From Cognatishimia sp. MH4019 (lineage in GTDB: Bacteria; Pseudomonadota; Alphaproteobacteria; Rhodobacterales; Rhodobacteraceae): a DNA stretch of 64,000 bases. How positions within the stretch are numbered: position 1 is the stretch's first letter; every line of letters starts with the position of its first letter. Under the pieces are notes generated by a model. That model made no database searches. It saw only the letters and a list, made by a program, of their open reading frames with translations, and was not told the origin of the DNA. A program made the translations under genes and the position numbers. The stretch covers positions 62,001 to 126,000 of the forward strand of contig NZ_JAHTBL010000005.1 in the NCBI RefSeq assembly GCF_020177595.1, read 5' to 3'. Positions 18,321 to 25,816 of this stretch are shown one piece after another.

Positions 18321-18379
18321 CCCCGGACCTGATCCGGGGCCTCTGGCCCAGAAAAGGAGGTCCCGGATCAAGTCAGGGA
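18321..18379. repeat. Pair of inverted palindromic repeats
   Basis: Two related palindromes face each other: CCCCGGACCTGATCCGGGG at 18321-18339 and TCCCGGATCAAGTCAGGGA at 18361-18379. The first is a perfect 7-bp stem, the second has one mismatch. Elements with a core like CCGGAY-TGATCCGGG are widespread in alphaproteobacterial spacers and behave like REP/BIME pairs. This pair lies after the small GNAT gene. Confidence 0.7.
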
Positions 18380-18500
18380 CGTCAACCTCCCGAATGCATG
18401 ATAGGCGCGCGCAGCAGTTGCGAAAAGCTCGCCAATTATTGTTCAGAAAATCGAAACAGCATCATATTCTTGCCCTATTCTGTCTCTAAATGGCAGGGCA

Positions 18501-19517
18501 ATGACAATGAGCAGTACAAACCCATCCCAAGACCTCTCCGCCCCCGCGCCCCAAGCGCGGCGCTGGCGGGATGTTGCGATCCTTGGCGGGCTCTTCGCGC
18601 TGATGCTGTTCGGCCTGATTGGCCTTGCCGCAGCAACCGGTTGGGAAGAGACCAAAGCGCAATTGATGAAGCTGACCACGTGGGAGGTTGGCGTCCTGCT
18701 GGCCCTGTCCCTCGTCAACTATCTCTTTCGCGGCCTGCGATGGCACATCTTTGCCCGCCGCCTTGGCCTGCCCACGGGGCTCTGGCAAGACATCCGCCAT
18801 TTCCTCGGCGGCTTCGCGATGAGCGTAACCCCCGGCCGCGTCGGCGAGTTGATCCGCATGCGTTGGCTGAAACGCGAAACCGGTTGGGCGTTTGAGCGCA
18901 CAGCGCCGTTGGTGCTGGTGGATCGCGCATCGGACCTTGCGGCGATGGCCGTGATCCTTGGCGTCGCGCTGGCGCTCTCCGCTGGCGGCATCGCCTTCGC
19001 TCTGCCCGTCACGGTGCTTGCATTCGCCGCCGCTGTCATCGTCACGCGCCCCACGCTGTTCAAAGCGGTCGTCACCTACAGCTACAAGGCCACCGGCCTT
19101 TTCCCCCGCCTGATGGGCCGCCTGCGCGTCGCCGCCCGCAGCCTGTCGAAATTCACAAACCCCACCGTTCTGGCGCTGGCCGCTGGCCTCGGCATTATCG
19201 GCTGGCTCGCCGAAGGCTACGCGTTCCACCTTCTGCTGATGTGGATGGGCGTTGATATCGGCTTTTGGAAAGCCGTCGCAATCTTCGTGTTCTCGACCCT
19301 CGCAGGCGGCCTGACCGGCGCGCCCGGAGGCGTCGGCGGGGCCGAGGCCGCGATGGTTGCCCTGCTCACACTCGAAGGCGTCCCGCTTGAGGTTTCAATC
19401 CCCGCCACGGCCGTCATTCGTCTGACTACACTTTGGTTCGCCATCGGCATTGGCCTCGCCATTTTCCCTGTTGCCGAGCGTTATTCACTGAGGACCCGAC
19501 ATGCGTTGGAAAACTGA
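18501..19517 (+). CDS. Flippase-like membrane protein (lysylphosphatidylglycerol synthase TM-domain family)
   Basis: A 338-residue polytopic protein with about eight membrane helices, of the UPF0104/LPG-synthase transmembrane family. Members move or use lipid-linked substrates. RGLRWHIFARRLG (about 76-88), SVTPGRVGELIR (near 111-122) and GAPGGVGGAEAA (near 274-285) are the conserved blocks. The catalytic LPG synthase domain is absent. It overlaps the DprE1-like gene by 17 bases, so it is in the same operon. Inference: it may flip the polyprenyl-phosphate arabinose made by the downstream enzymes across the inner membrane. No experimental evidence is visible here. Confidence 0.88.
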   Translation: MTMSSTNPSQDLSAPAPQARRWRDVAILGGLFALMLFGLIGLAAATGWEETKAQLMKLTTWEVGVLLALSLVNYLFRGLRWHIFARRLGLPTGLWQDIRHFLGGFAMSVTPGRVGELIRMRWLKRETGWAFERTAPLVLVDRASDLAAMAVILGVALALSAGGIAFALPVTVLAFAAAVIVTRPTLFKAVVTYSYKATGLFPRLMGRLRVAARSLSKFTNPTVLALAAGLGIIGWLAEGYAFHLLLMWMGVDIGFWKAVAIFVFSTLAGGLTGAPGGVGGAEAAMVALLTLEGVPLEVSIPATAVIRLTTLWFAIGIGLAIFPVAERYSLRTRHALEN

Positions 19518-20808
19518 AAGCTACACCGGCTGGGGCCGCGCCCTGACCGCCACGGGCGATATTGCGCGCCCCGAACGCGCCTCGGCGCTGGCGGCGCTGA
19601 TGAAAGACAGCCCTGCGCCCGCCATCGGCAATTGCCGCAGCTACGGCGACGCTTGCCTGAATGACGACGGTCGCGTGATCGACATGACGCGCATGGACCG
19701 CGTGCTGTCTTTTGATGAAAAAACCGGCCTGATCGAGGTTGAGGCAGGCCTGCAAGTCGGTGAAATCTCGCGGCTATACGCACCCCAAGGCTGGCTACCT
19801 GCCGTCATGCCCGGCACCGGTTTCGCAACCGTCGGCGGCTGCATCGCCAATGATGTGCATGGCAAGAACCACCACGGGCTGGGCAGCTTCGGCCAGCACG
19901 TCACGCAAATCGTGCTGAACCAGAACGGCAAAGAGGTGACGATCACCCCGAAAAACGCAGGCCTCTGGAAAGCCACCATTGGCGGGCTTGGCCAGACCGG
20001 CGTCATCGTCCGCGCGACGCTGCAGATGATTGCCTGCAAGGGCGACGTGATGATGGTCACCGAACGCCGTGTCGATGGATGGGATGAATTCCTGCAAGTG
20101 CTGGATGACAGCAAAGCCACCTACACTGTCGGCTGGATCGACGCGACCGCCAAAGGCGATGCCCTTGGTCGTGGTATCCTTGAGGAAGGCGAGACAGGCG
20201 CGGGGCTGCTGCCCAAGCAGAAAGCCTCGAAAAAAGTGCCGTTCAACGCGCCGCATTTCGCGCTGAGCAAACCCATCGTCAAAGCCTTCAACAATGCCTA
20301 TTACCGCCGTGTCCCCGATCACGGGCGTACCAGCGTCAAGCCAATCAACGATTTCTTCTTCCCGCTGGATCGCATCCACGACTGGAACAAGCTTTACGGC
20401 AAACGCGGCTTCCACCAGTTTCAATGCGTCGTTCCCATCGCCAAAGCCCCGGCCCTGCGCGAGATGCTTGAGATGATCGCCAATTCCGGCCTCGCCTCGC
20501 CGCTGGCCGTGCTCAAACGGATGGGGCCGGGCCGCGCCGGATACCTCTCTTTCCCGATGGAGGGCTATACGCTCGCCGTCGATTTCCCGAACCGCTCGGC
20601 CGCGCAACTGCTGATCTCGAAGCTCGAAGAGATGACCGAAGAAGCCGGTGGCCGCCTTTACCTCGCCAAAGACGCCCTTGCCCGTCCAAACCGGATGAAA
20701 GCCATGTATCCCGAGTGGAAAGACTGGCTGAAAGTCGTCAAGAAAGCCGACCCCGAAGGCGCGCTTGAAACCGATATGACCCGCCGCCTTGAGCTGAGGA
20801 GCGCTTGA
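19501..20808 (+). CDS. dprE1: DprE1-like polyprenylphosphoryl-beta-D-ribose oxidase
   Basis: A 435-residue FAD enzyme of the vanillyl-alcohol oxidase fold, strongly like mycobacterial DprE1, which oxidises C2 of polyprenylphosphoryl ribose. Seen here: GNCRSYGDACLNDDG (43-57), the FAD-site NDVHGKNHHGLGSFGQHV (117-134), RLYLAKD near 392 (equivalent of the DprE1 lysine region) and TRRLEL at the C-terminus. At the position of the mycobacterial benzothiazinone target cysteine (WNICVDFP) this protein has alanine (A359 in YTLAVDFP). It overlaps the flippase-like gene and is one base from the DprE2-like gene. Alternative: an aldonolactone oxidase, less likely given the partner. Confidence 0.9.
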   Translation: MRWKTESYTGWGRALTATGDIARPERASALAALMKDSPAPAIGNCRSYGDACLNDDGRVIDMTRMDRVLSFDEKTGLIEVEAGLQVGEISRLYAPQGWLPAVMPGTGFATVGGCIANDVHGKNHHGLGSFGQHVTQIVLNQNGKEVTITPKNAGLWKATIGGLGQTGVIVRATLQMIACKGDVMMVTERRVDGWDEFLQVLDDSKATYTVGWIDATAKGDALGRGILEEGETGAGLLPKQKASKKVPFNAPHFALSKPIVKAFNNAYYRRVPDHGRTSVKPINDFFFPLDRIHDWNKLYGKRGFHQFQCVVPIAKAPALREMLEMIANSGLASPLAVLKRMGPGRAGYLSFPMEGYTLAVDFPNRSAAQLLISKLEEMTEEAGGRLYLAKDALARPNRMKAMYPEWKDWLKVVKKADPEGALETDMTRRLELRSA

Positions 20809-20809
20809 T

Positions 20810-21547
20810 ATGACCGACACATGGATCATCCTGGGGGCCACGTCCTCCATGGCGCGGGCCTTCGCGCGCAAACTGGCCGAAGAGGGCGCAACGCTTTATC
20901 TGGCAGGCCGCGATATGGCCGATCTGGAAGCCAGCGCGGGCGATTGCAAAGCGCGCGGTGCAGCGAATGCGCACGCAGTGCTATTTGATGCCCGCAAGCC
21001 CGACACGTTCACGCCAATCATCGACGCGATGGGCGCAGAGGAAGGCATGCTGAACGCCGCTGTCTTCGTCGGCTCCATGCCCGATCAGGCCGATATCGAC
21101 GCCGATCCGTCCCTTATCGACGGCACCGTCACCGACAGCTTCACCGGCCCCGCACGGTTCCTGCAAATGCTGGCCCCAATGATGGAAGAGCGCGGAGGCG
21201 GTACTGTTGTCGGCGTCGGCTCCGTCGCCGGAGATCGCGGGCGCGTGGGCAACTACGTCTATGGCGCAGCCAAGGCAGGTTTTCACACCTATCTGTCGGG
21301 CCTGCGCAACCGCCTGACCCGCTCAGGCGGGCATGTGGTGACCGTGAAGCCGGGTTTTGTCGACACCGCGATGACTTGGGGGATTGAGGGGATGTTCCTC
21401 GTCGCCTCCCCCGATCAGGTGGCAGGCGATTTGCTGAAAGCGGTGCGCAAGAAGAAGAACGTGATCTATACGCCCTTCTTCTGGCGCTACATCATGCTGA
21501 TCATCCGCTCGGTGCCCGAACCTATCTTCAAGAAGCTGTCGATCTAA
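20810..21547 (+). CDS. dprE2: DprE2-like short-chain reductase
   Basis: A 245-residue short-chain dehydrogenase whose mycobacterial relative DprE2 reduces the 2-keto intermediate made by DprE1, giving polyprenylphosphoryl-D-arabinose. It has the cofactor loop GATSSMARA (9-17), NAAVFVG, GVGSVAGDRGR and the YVYGAAKAG active-site motif with Tyr and Lys. The C-terminal hydrophobic stretch FFWRYIMLIIRSVPEPIFKK is typical of DprE2 and suggests membrane association. It begins one base after dprE1 stops, so the two act as a pair. The next gene is convergent. Confidence 0.9.
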   Translation: MTDTWIILGATSSMARAFARKLAEEGATLYLAGRDMADLEASAGDCKARGAANAHAVLFDARKPDTFTPIIDAMGAEEGMLNAAVFVGSMPDQADIDADPSLIDGTVTDSFTGPARFLQMLAPMMEERGGGTVVGVGSVAGDRGRVGNYVYGAAKAGFHTYLSGLRNRLTRSGGHVVTVKPGFVDTAMTWGIEGMFLVASPDQVAGDLLKAVRKKKNVIYTPFFWRYIMLIIRSVPEPIFKKLSI

Positions 21548-21559
21548 CAGAGTTCTGGT

Positions 21560-21582
21560 GGCACCCAGCATCGTCGGGCGCC
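21560..21582. terminator. Hairpin between convergent dprE2 and ubiA-like genes
   Basis: GGCACCC and GGGCGCC (arms 21560-21566 and 21576-21582, one G-T pair) can form a 7-bp stem. Both genes end within 15 bases of it. There is no long T-run, so bidirectional termination is only likely. Confidence 0.45.
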
Positions 21583-21595
21583 TCCCTTTGTTGCC

Positions 21596-23032
21596 CTAAA
21601 ACCCAAACCACTGCGGCAACAACCCTGCCGCGTAAAACATCAGCGACAGCGTAATCATCAAAATCCCCAACCCGCGCTTGTCCTTCAATGCAAAGACAAT
21701 TGGGTCGTAATCCTGCTTGCCGAAATATCCCAGCCGGATCATGCGGAACATCCACCACGCAATCGGCAGCAATGCGACCCATAACAGCCAGCGATCCGGA
21801 TACAGCGTCTGAGCCTGCTCGCTCATCGAATAGAGAAAGAAGATGAGCAACGCGCCAACCATGCCCAACCCGCTCACGTTCAGCAGATCACCACGATCCG
21901 TCCGCGCATAACCGCGTCCGGGCAAGCGTTCATCCGAGGTGGCCAATGTCAGCTCTGTCATCCGCTTCACACAGCCCAGCGTGATGAAGATCGGGAAAAT
22001 GAACACCAGCATGAAGCCCGACGCCACGACCTGAGACGCCGCAGCCCCAGCCACCACGCGCAAGGTATAAAGCCCCGCCAGCGTCGCGATATCGACCCAG
22101 CGCATCCGCTTGAGCTTCAACGAATAGGCCAGCGACAGGATCATATAGAGGATCACCACACCCAAAAACGCGGGTCCCAGTAAAGCGCCGATACCCAGCG
22201 CAATCGCGCCCATCGCCGCCGTTGCGATCATGCCAATCCGGATCGGAACAGCCCCGCTCGCAAAGGGGCGGTTCTTCTTTTTGGGGTGTAACCGATCCGC
22301 TTCCAGATCCAGCAAATCGTTCACTATATATATAGTCGACGCTGCGGCCGAAAAGGACGCCATTCCCAGCAGCACCAGCAACAGCGGCGCGACCTCGAAC
22401 GTATGCGCGGCCAGCATCGGCAAAAGCAGCAGCACGTTCTTGACCCATTGATGCGGTCGCAACGCGCGGATCAGATCGCGCATCGCCCAGCCGTCAGTAT
22501 ATTCGGTAACGCTATGCCCCTCAGCCGTCAGCTTGCGCGCCAATGATGCGTCCTGCCCGACGATCAGCGCATTTTCCGCATGTTCCCAGACGGCCAGATC
22601 CGCCGCCTCATTACCCGCGTAGTCAAAGCCCTTTTCGCCGTAAGTCGCGACCAATGCCTCGGCTTTCGCGTGGGCTTTAAGGTTAACGTCGCCGTCCGAG
22701 GCGAAGACCTGATCGGACATCCCATGATCCGCCGCCAACCGACGCACCTGGCTTTCATCCGAGGCCGAGGCCAAGATCACAGGCCGCCCTGCGGCAATGG
22801 ACTCGTCTGCCAGTTTCTTCATCTCGGGCTGAACCGGCAGCAAATCCGTGCGGATCTCGGCCACCTCCGCCAATGAGCGTTTCAACCGTGCGGGGTCGCG
22901 AAACTGCGTTATCGCGATGCGCAGGACCCGCAACGGATCGCGTCCCAACCCCGCCCAGAAACACTCAAACAACATATCGGTGCGCAAGAATGTCCCGTCG
23001 ACATCCAGCACCAGCGGCTTGGCTTCGGCCAT
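21596..23032 (-). CDS. HAD phosphatase - UbiA prenyltransferase fusion (DPPR synthase-like)
   Basis: A 478-residue fusion. Residues 1 to about 195 are a HAD hydrolase with LDVDGTFLRTD (motif I, near 8-18), ILASASDESQ (II), LKAHAKAEAL (III) and GNEAADLAV (IV). Residues from about 200 on are a UbiA prenyltransferase with NDLLDLEADRLHPKKKNRP, like the NDVRDVEADRxHPTKRFRP motif of mycobacterial Rv3806c, which joins PRPP to polyprenyl phosphate. ATG 23032 follows the lytic transglycosylase stop by one base. Inference: the HAD part removes the 5-phosphate after transfer, so one protein covers two steps before DprE1. Ubiquinone synthesis is a less likely role. Confidence 0.88.
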   Translation of the reverse strand: MAEAKPLVLDVDGTFLRTDMLFECFWAGLGRDPLRVLRIAITQFRDPARLKRSLAEVAEIRTDLLPVQPEMKKLADESIAAGRPVILASASDESQVRRLAADHGMSDQVFASDGDVNLKAHAKAEALVATYGEKGFDYAGNEAADLAVWEHAENALIVGQDASLARKLTAEGHSVTEYTDGWAMRDLIRALRPHQWVKNVLLLLPMLAAHTFEVAPLLLVLLGMASFSAAASTIYIVNDLLDLEADRLHPKKKNRPFASGAVPIRIGMIATAAMGAIALGIGALLGPAFLGVVILYMILSLAYSLKLKRMRWVDIATLAGLYTLRVVAGAAASQVVASGFMLVFIFPIFITLGCVKRMTELTLATSDERLPGRGYARTDRGDLLNVSGLGMVGALLIFFLYSMSEQAQTLYPDRWLLWVALLPIAWWMFRMIRLGYFGKQDYDPIVFALKDKRGLGILMITLSLMFYAAGLLPQWFGF

Positions 23033-23033
23033 T

Positions 23034-23846
23034 CTACCCTGCTCCCTGGATCGCGAAGACGCAGCCATCGCTGACCAGTTCGGGCGGCGTGATGCACAGG
23101 CCCCGCGCGACGGTCCAGGCCGCCAGAACCTTTGGCACATAGGCGCGCGTCTCGTTGAAAGGCGGCACGCCGCCATGTTTGCGCACCGCGTTTTCGCCCG
23201 CGTTGTAGCTGGCCAGCACGAAGATTGCATCATTGTCGAAATCGCTCATCAGCTGGTCCAGATAGGCGACCCCGCCTTGAATATTCGCGCCGGGGATCGT
23301 GCGGTCCGTCACACCGAACCGCTCTGCCGTGGCAGGCATCAATTGCATCAACCCCACAGCGCCCGCGCTGCTGACCGCATCTTTTTTGCCAGCCGACTCG
23401 ACCGCGATCACCGCAAGAACCAAAGCCGGCGACACTTTGGTGCCAATCGTCGCTTTCAGAATATCCGTGCCATAGGTCTGCGCGATGTTCTGCATGGCTT
23501 GCATGCGCGGCGCGTTCACGCCTTGCCCGCCCGGCGCTTGCGACAAATGGTTAACGGCAGCCTCAAGACGGGCCACGCTCTTGTCCTCCAACTTCGGAGA
23601 GACCTTGGCCCAATACCATTCGTAAACCGGCTTGGCGGCCGGCGTCTTGCCACCCTCGGCAAGCGCAGGCGCCTTGATCGCACCGGTGGCGGTGTCGATC
23701 TGCACACGAATCCGTTTGCCGCTCCCCGCTTTCGGGGGCGTGACCTTCTTGAACGTGAAATCGGGAAAGGGTTCAGGCTCCTCTGCAAGGACGCCCTGAG
23801 CCGCTACAATAGCCAATATATTTAAAATACCTGCCAGCCGCTTCAT
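23034..23846 (-). CDS. Lytic transglycosylase, SLT domain
   Basis: A 270-residue periplasmic murein transglycosylase. It has a signal peptide (about 1-21), a linker with repeated Lys/Pro, and a C-terminal SLT domain with the catalytic glutamate in AVIAVESAGKK, followed by SSAGAVGLMQLMPATAERFGV and ASYNAGENAVRKHGG, all diagnostic. It cleaves the glycan strand and makes anhydro-muropeptides, which may open the wall for a secretion or pilus machine. It ends one base before the ubiA-like gene and is divergent from the tad locus, so a role in pilus insertion is possible but not shown. Confidence 0.93.
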   Translation of the reverse strand: MKRLAGILNILAIVAAQGVLAEEPEPFPDFTFKKVTPPKAGSGKRIRVQIDTATGAIKAPALAEGGKTPAAKPVYEWYWAKVSPKLEDKSVARLEAAVNHLSQAPGGQGVNAPRMQAMQNIAQTYGTDILKATIGTKVSPALVLAVIAVESAGKKDAVSSAGAVGLMQLMPATAERFGVTDRTIPGANIQGGVAYLDQLMSDFDNDAIFVLASYNAGENAVRKHGGVPPFNETRAYVPKVLAAWTVARGLCITPPELVSDGCVFAIQGAG

Positions 23847-24204
23847 GCGGATGCCTGCCTCTTTATCTTTTTGTTAAGACAACACTCGCAAATATTGGGC
23901 CACAAGACCAGAAATTTGAAACAATGGACGCAGGACAGCTTCGAATGGCGCGCTGACGGAAACGAAAAACCCGACGCAAAGCAAAAAAACAAGAAAACTT
24001 TTTAAACGATTTCAAAAAGTTAAAAGATTTTTGTATCTTTTTTCAGGCAGACCAAAAATGGAACGAATGGTGCCTAAGTCTTGCCCCATTCGGGGGGCTA
24101 TATAGCGGCATACCAAGTCGGGGATCGAGCCAAACAAGAGGCCGGCCCGAGAAGATCCGAGGCGGTTAACATGAAATGCGAACATCCTTTGGAGGGACTT
24201 GAAA
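23847..24204. other. Spacer between lytic transglycosylase and flp, AT-rich control region
   Basis: 358 bases without a supported gene. Positions 23960-24050 are very AT-rich. AACTTTTT/AAAAAGTT (23996-24003 and 24014-24021) and AAAAGAT/ATCTTTT (24022-24028 and 24035-24041) are two adjacent perfect inverted repeats. A clear Shine-Dalgarno GGAGGG at 24191-24196 serves flp. I could not place a convincing -35/-10 pair. Confidence 0.6.
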
Positions 24205-24405
24205 ATGGAAATGTTTAAGCTTTGGAAGCGTTTTGAGCAAGACGAAGACGGTGCTGTGACTGTGGACTGGGTCGTGCTGACCGCCGCTGTTGTTGGCCTG
24301 GGTATTGCCGTTCTCAACGCTGTTGGTAAGTCGTCCATGACGCTGACCAAGAAAATCAGCCAAGAGCTGGCGACCGCTACGGTTTCCAAATACGTCGTCA
24401 ACTAA
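24205..24405 (+). CDS. flp: Flp-type (type IVb) pilin
   Basis: A 66-residue prepilin, the main subunit of the Flp pilus. The short basic leader MEMFKLWKRFEQDEDG is followed by AVTVDWVVLTAAVVGLGIAV. Processing after Gly16 would give a mature pilin with Asp at +5, where many Flp pilins have Glu. GGAGGG lies eight bases before ATG 24205; an in-frame TTG at 24199 and ATG at 24211 are less well placed. A strong terminator follows directly, so flp can be made in excess over the rest of the tad genes. The prepilin peptidase gene is at 34217. Confidence 0.93.
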   Translation: MEMFKLWKRFEQDEDGAVTVDWVVLTAAVVGLGIAVLNAVGKSSMTLTKKISQELATATVSKYVVN

Positions 24406-24428
24406 TCGACGTATGGCTGAGATCAGCC

Positions 24429-24466
24429 AAAAAAAGCCGTCCATCATTGATGGGCGGCTTTTTTCG
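24429..24466 (+). terminator. Intrinsic terminator of flp
   Basis: GCCGTCCATCA and TGATGGGCGGC (one G-T pair) form an 11-bp stem with a one-base loop, flanked by seven A and followed by TTTTTT. A textbook Rho-independent terminator about 20 bases after the flp stop. Confidence 0.92.
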
Positions 24467-24509
24467 TTTCCGACAGTGACCAAAAGACATTTCCCAAGTG
24501 ACACGTGCC

Positions 24510-24629
24510 ATGGTGTATCTTCGAAAACTGCTTTCCTCATCAAAGCGCGGCTTCTCTTTTGACTGGCTGATCTTGCTCGCAGGTATGGCAAGCGCAGGCT
24601 TCGCGGCCGTGTCACTTATGCTTCTCTAA
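24510..24629 (+). CDS. 39-residue pilin-like small protein
   Basis: An ATG-TAA frame of 39 residues beginning MVYLRKLLSSSKRG, followed by FSFDWLILLAGMASAG and a hydrophobic end. The arrangement Gly, four residues, Asp-Trp, then an unbroken hydrophobic helix copies that of flp 300 bases upstream (G-AVTV-DW-VVL), so the prepilin peptidase could cut after Gly14. There is no good ribosome site; a GTG at 24498 is in frame. It lies after the flp terminator and before cpaB. It could be a minor pilin or a random frame; I favour a real gene because of the matching motif. Confidence 0.5.
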   Translation: MVYLRKLLSSSKRGFSFDWLILLAGMASAGFAAVSLMLL

Positions 24630-24766
24630 GCGGACGCAGTGTTGCTGAAACGTGCAAATTCCTTGCGCGGACCACGCTTTGATCACGGATTTGCCGCAAT
24701 TAGCCGATAGCTCTGGCTCCAAATGAATTGAGACGCGCAAGCGTTCGAGCGATGAAAGGAAACACA

Positions 24767-25609
24767 ATGCGACTGGTTTTTGGACTGGTGCTGATCGTCG
24801 GCGTAGGCTTGGCAGGCTTTGCCGTCTACATGGCGCAGAACTACGTCTCCGCCTACCGCCTCGCCGAAGAGGCCGCGCGGGCAGAAAACGTGCCGATGAA
24901 GCCGATCTTCATTGCAAATCGTGATCTGAACTATGGCGACAAGATCATGGAAGATGACATCATCTTCGCCCGCTGGCCCGAAAAGTTCATCCCGGAAGGG
25001 GCATTCTTCGGCGAAGAAGAATGGTTCTCGGCAGGCGACGGCGTGCTGCGCACCGCGTTGCGTCCGATCCAGAAATACGAGCCGCTTCTAGCAGCAAAGG
25101 TCACCGAGCCCGGCGAAGATGCGGGCCTGACCTCGCGCCTCAAGAAAGGTATGCGTGCTTTTGCGATCCGTGTGGATGTGACCAGCGGTGTGTCGGGTTT
25201 CCTGCGACCGGGTGACCATGTGGACGTCTACTGGTCAGGCCGCACGCTGGATGGCGACGAGACCGAAGGCGAGATCACCAAACTGATCCAATCGCGCGTC
25301 CATCTGATCGCGGTCGACCAAACGTCCGACAACAACCTTGATCGCGCGACTATCGCTCGCACGGTCACGGTTGAGGTCACGCCGACACAAGTGGCCGCCC
25401 TCGCTCAAGCCCAGGCAACCGGGTCTTTGACCCTCGCTCTGGTGGGTGCTTCAGATGATACCGTCGCCCAGCAGGTCGAAATCGACCAACGCCTTCTGCT
25501 CGGGATCGAGCGTGAAGCCGCGGTCGAGGTTGAGGCCGAACGGAGCTGCACGATCAAGACACGGCGCGGCGCAGAAGTGGTCGAAATTCCGATCCCCTGC
25601 ACAAACTAA
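24767..25609 (+). CDS. cpaB: Flp pilus assembly protein CpaB/RcpC
   Basis: CpaB is a periplasmic, inner-membrane-anchored protein that supports the outer-membrane secretin of the Tad machine. ATG 24767, with AAAGGA upstream, gives 280 residues. A single N-terminal membrane helix (about 2-24) is followed by a SAF domain (IFIANRDLNYGDKIMEDDI, about 49-67) and a second RcpC domain with FAIRVDVTSGVSGFLRPGDHVDV (about 134-156). The C-terminus has two cysteines that could pair. It lies between the pilin genes and cpaC in the usual tad order. Confidence 0.94.
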   Translation: MRLVFGLVLIVGVGLAGFAVYMAQNYVSAYRLAEEAARAENVPMKPIFIANRDLNYGDKIMEDDIIFARWPEKFIPEGAFFGEEEWFSAGDGVLRTALRPIQKYEPLLAAKVTEPGEDAGLTSRLKKGMRAFAIRVDVTSGVSGFLRPGDHVDVYWSGRTLDGDETEGEITKLIQSRVHLIAVDQTSDNNLDRATIARTVTVEVTPTQVAALAQAQATGSLTLALVGASDDTVAQQVEIDQRLLLGIEREAAVEVEAERSCTIKTRRGAEVVEIPIPCTN

Positions 25610-25625
25610 GCCAAATCAAAGACAT

Positions 25626-25656
25626 GCGGGCGACCCCCATATCGGGTGTCGCCCGC
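25626..25656 (+). terminator. Hairpin after cpaB
   Basis: GCGGGCGAC and GTCGCCCGC form a perfect 9-bp stem with a possible inner CCC/GGG pair, 17 bases after the cpaB stop. No strong T-run follows; it may trim or slow transcription between cpaB and cpaC. Confidence 0.55.
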
Positions 25657-25816
25657 CTCGTTTACATACCAGTTTTCGTATCTGTTGCGAGTTATCCACA
25701 TAAACTTCGCGCCCCAAACCATTGATTCTTGCAAAAAAAAGAAAACTAAGGCAGGGTTTTGAAAAATGCGGACAAAAAGATCCGTAAATCGGGCGTGATC
25801 GGAGAGGCAGGTCACA

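Noticed and set aside
21596-23032. UbiA-family gene read as ubiquinone biosynthesis 4-hydroxybenzoate transferase
   Set aside because: The HAD fusion, the LEADRLHPKK-type motif and the neighbouring dprE1/dprE2 genes fit the arabinose pathway better.
23990-24025. Possible CtrA sites (TTAA repeats) before flp
   Set aside because: The two TTAA are 14 bases apart, not seven, so they do not match the CtrA consensus.
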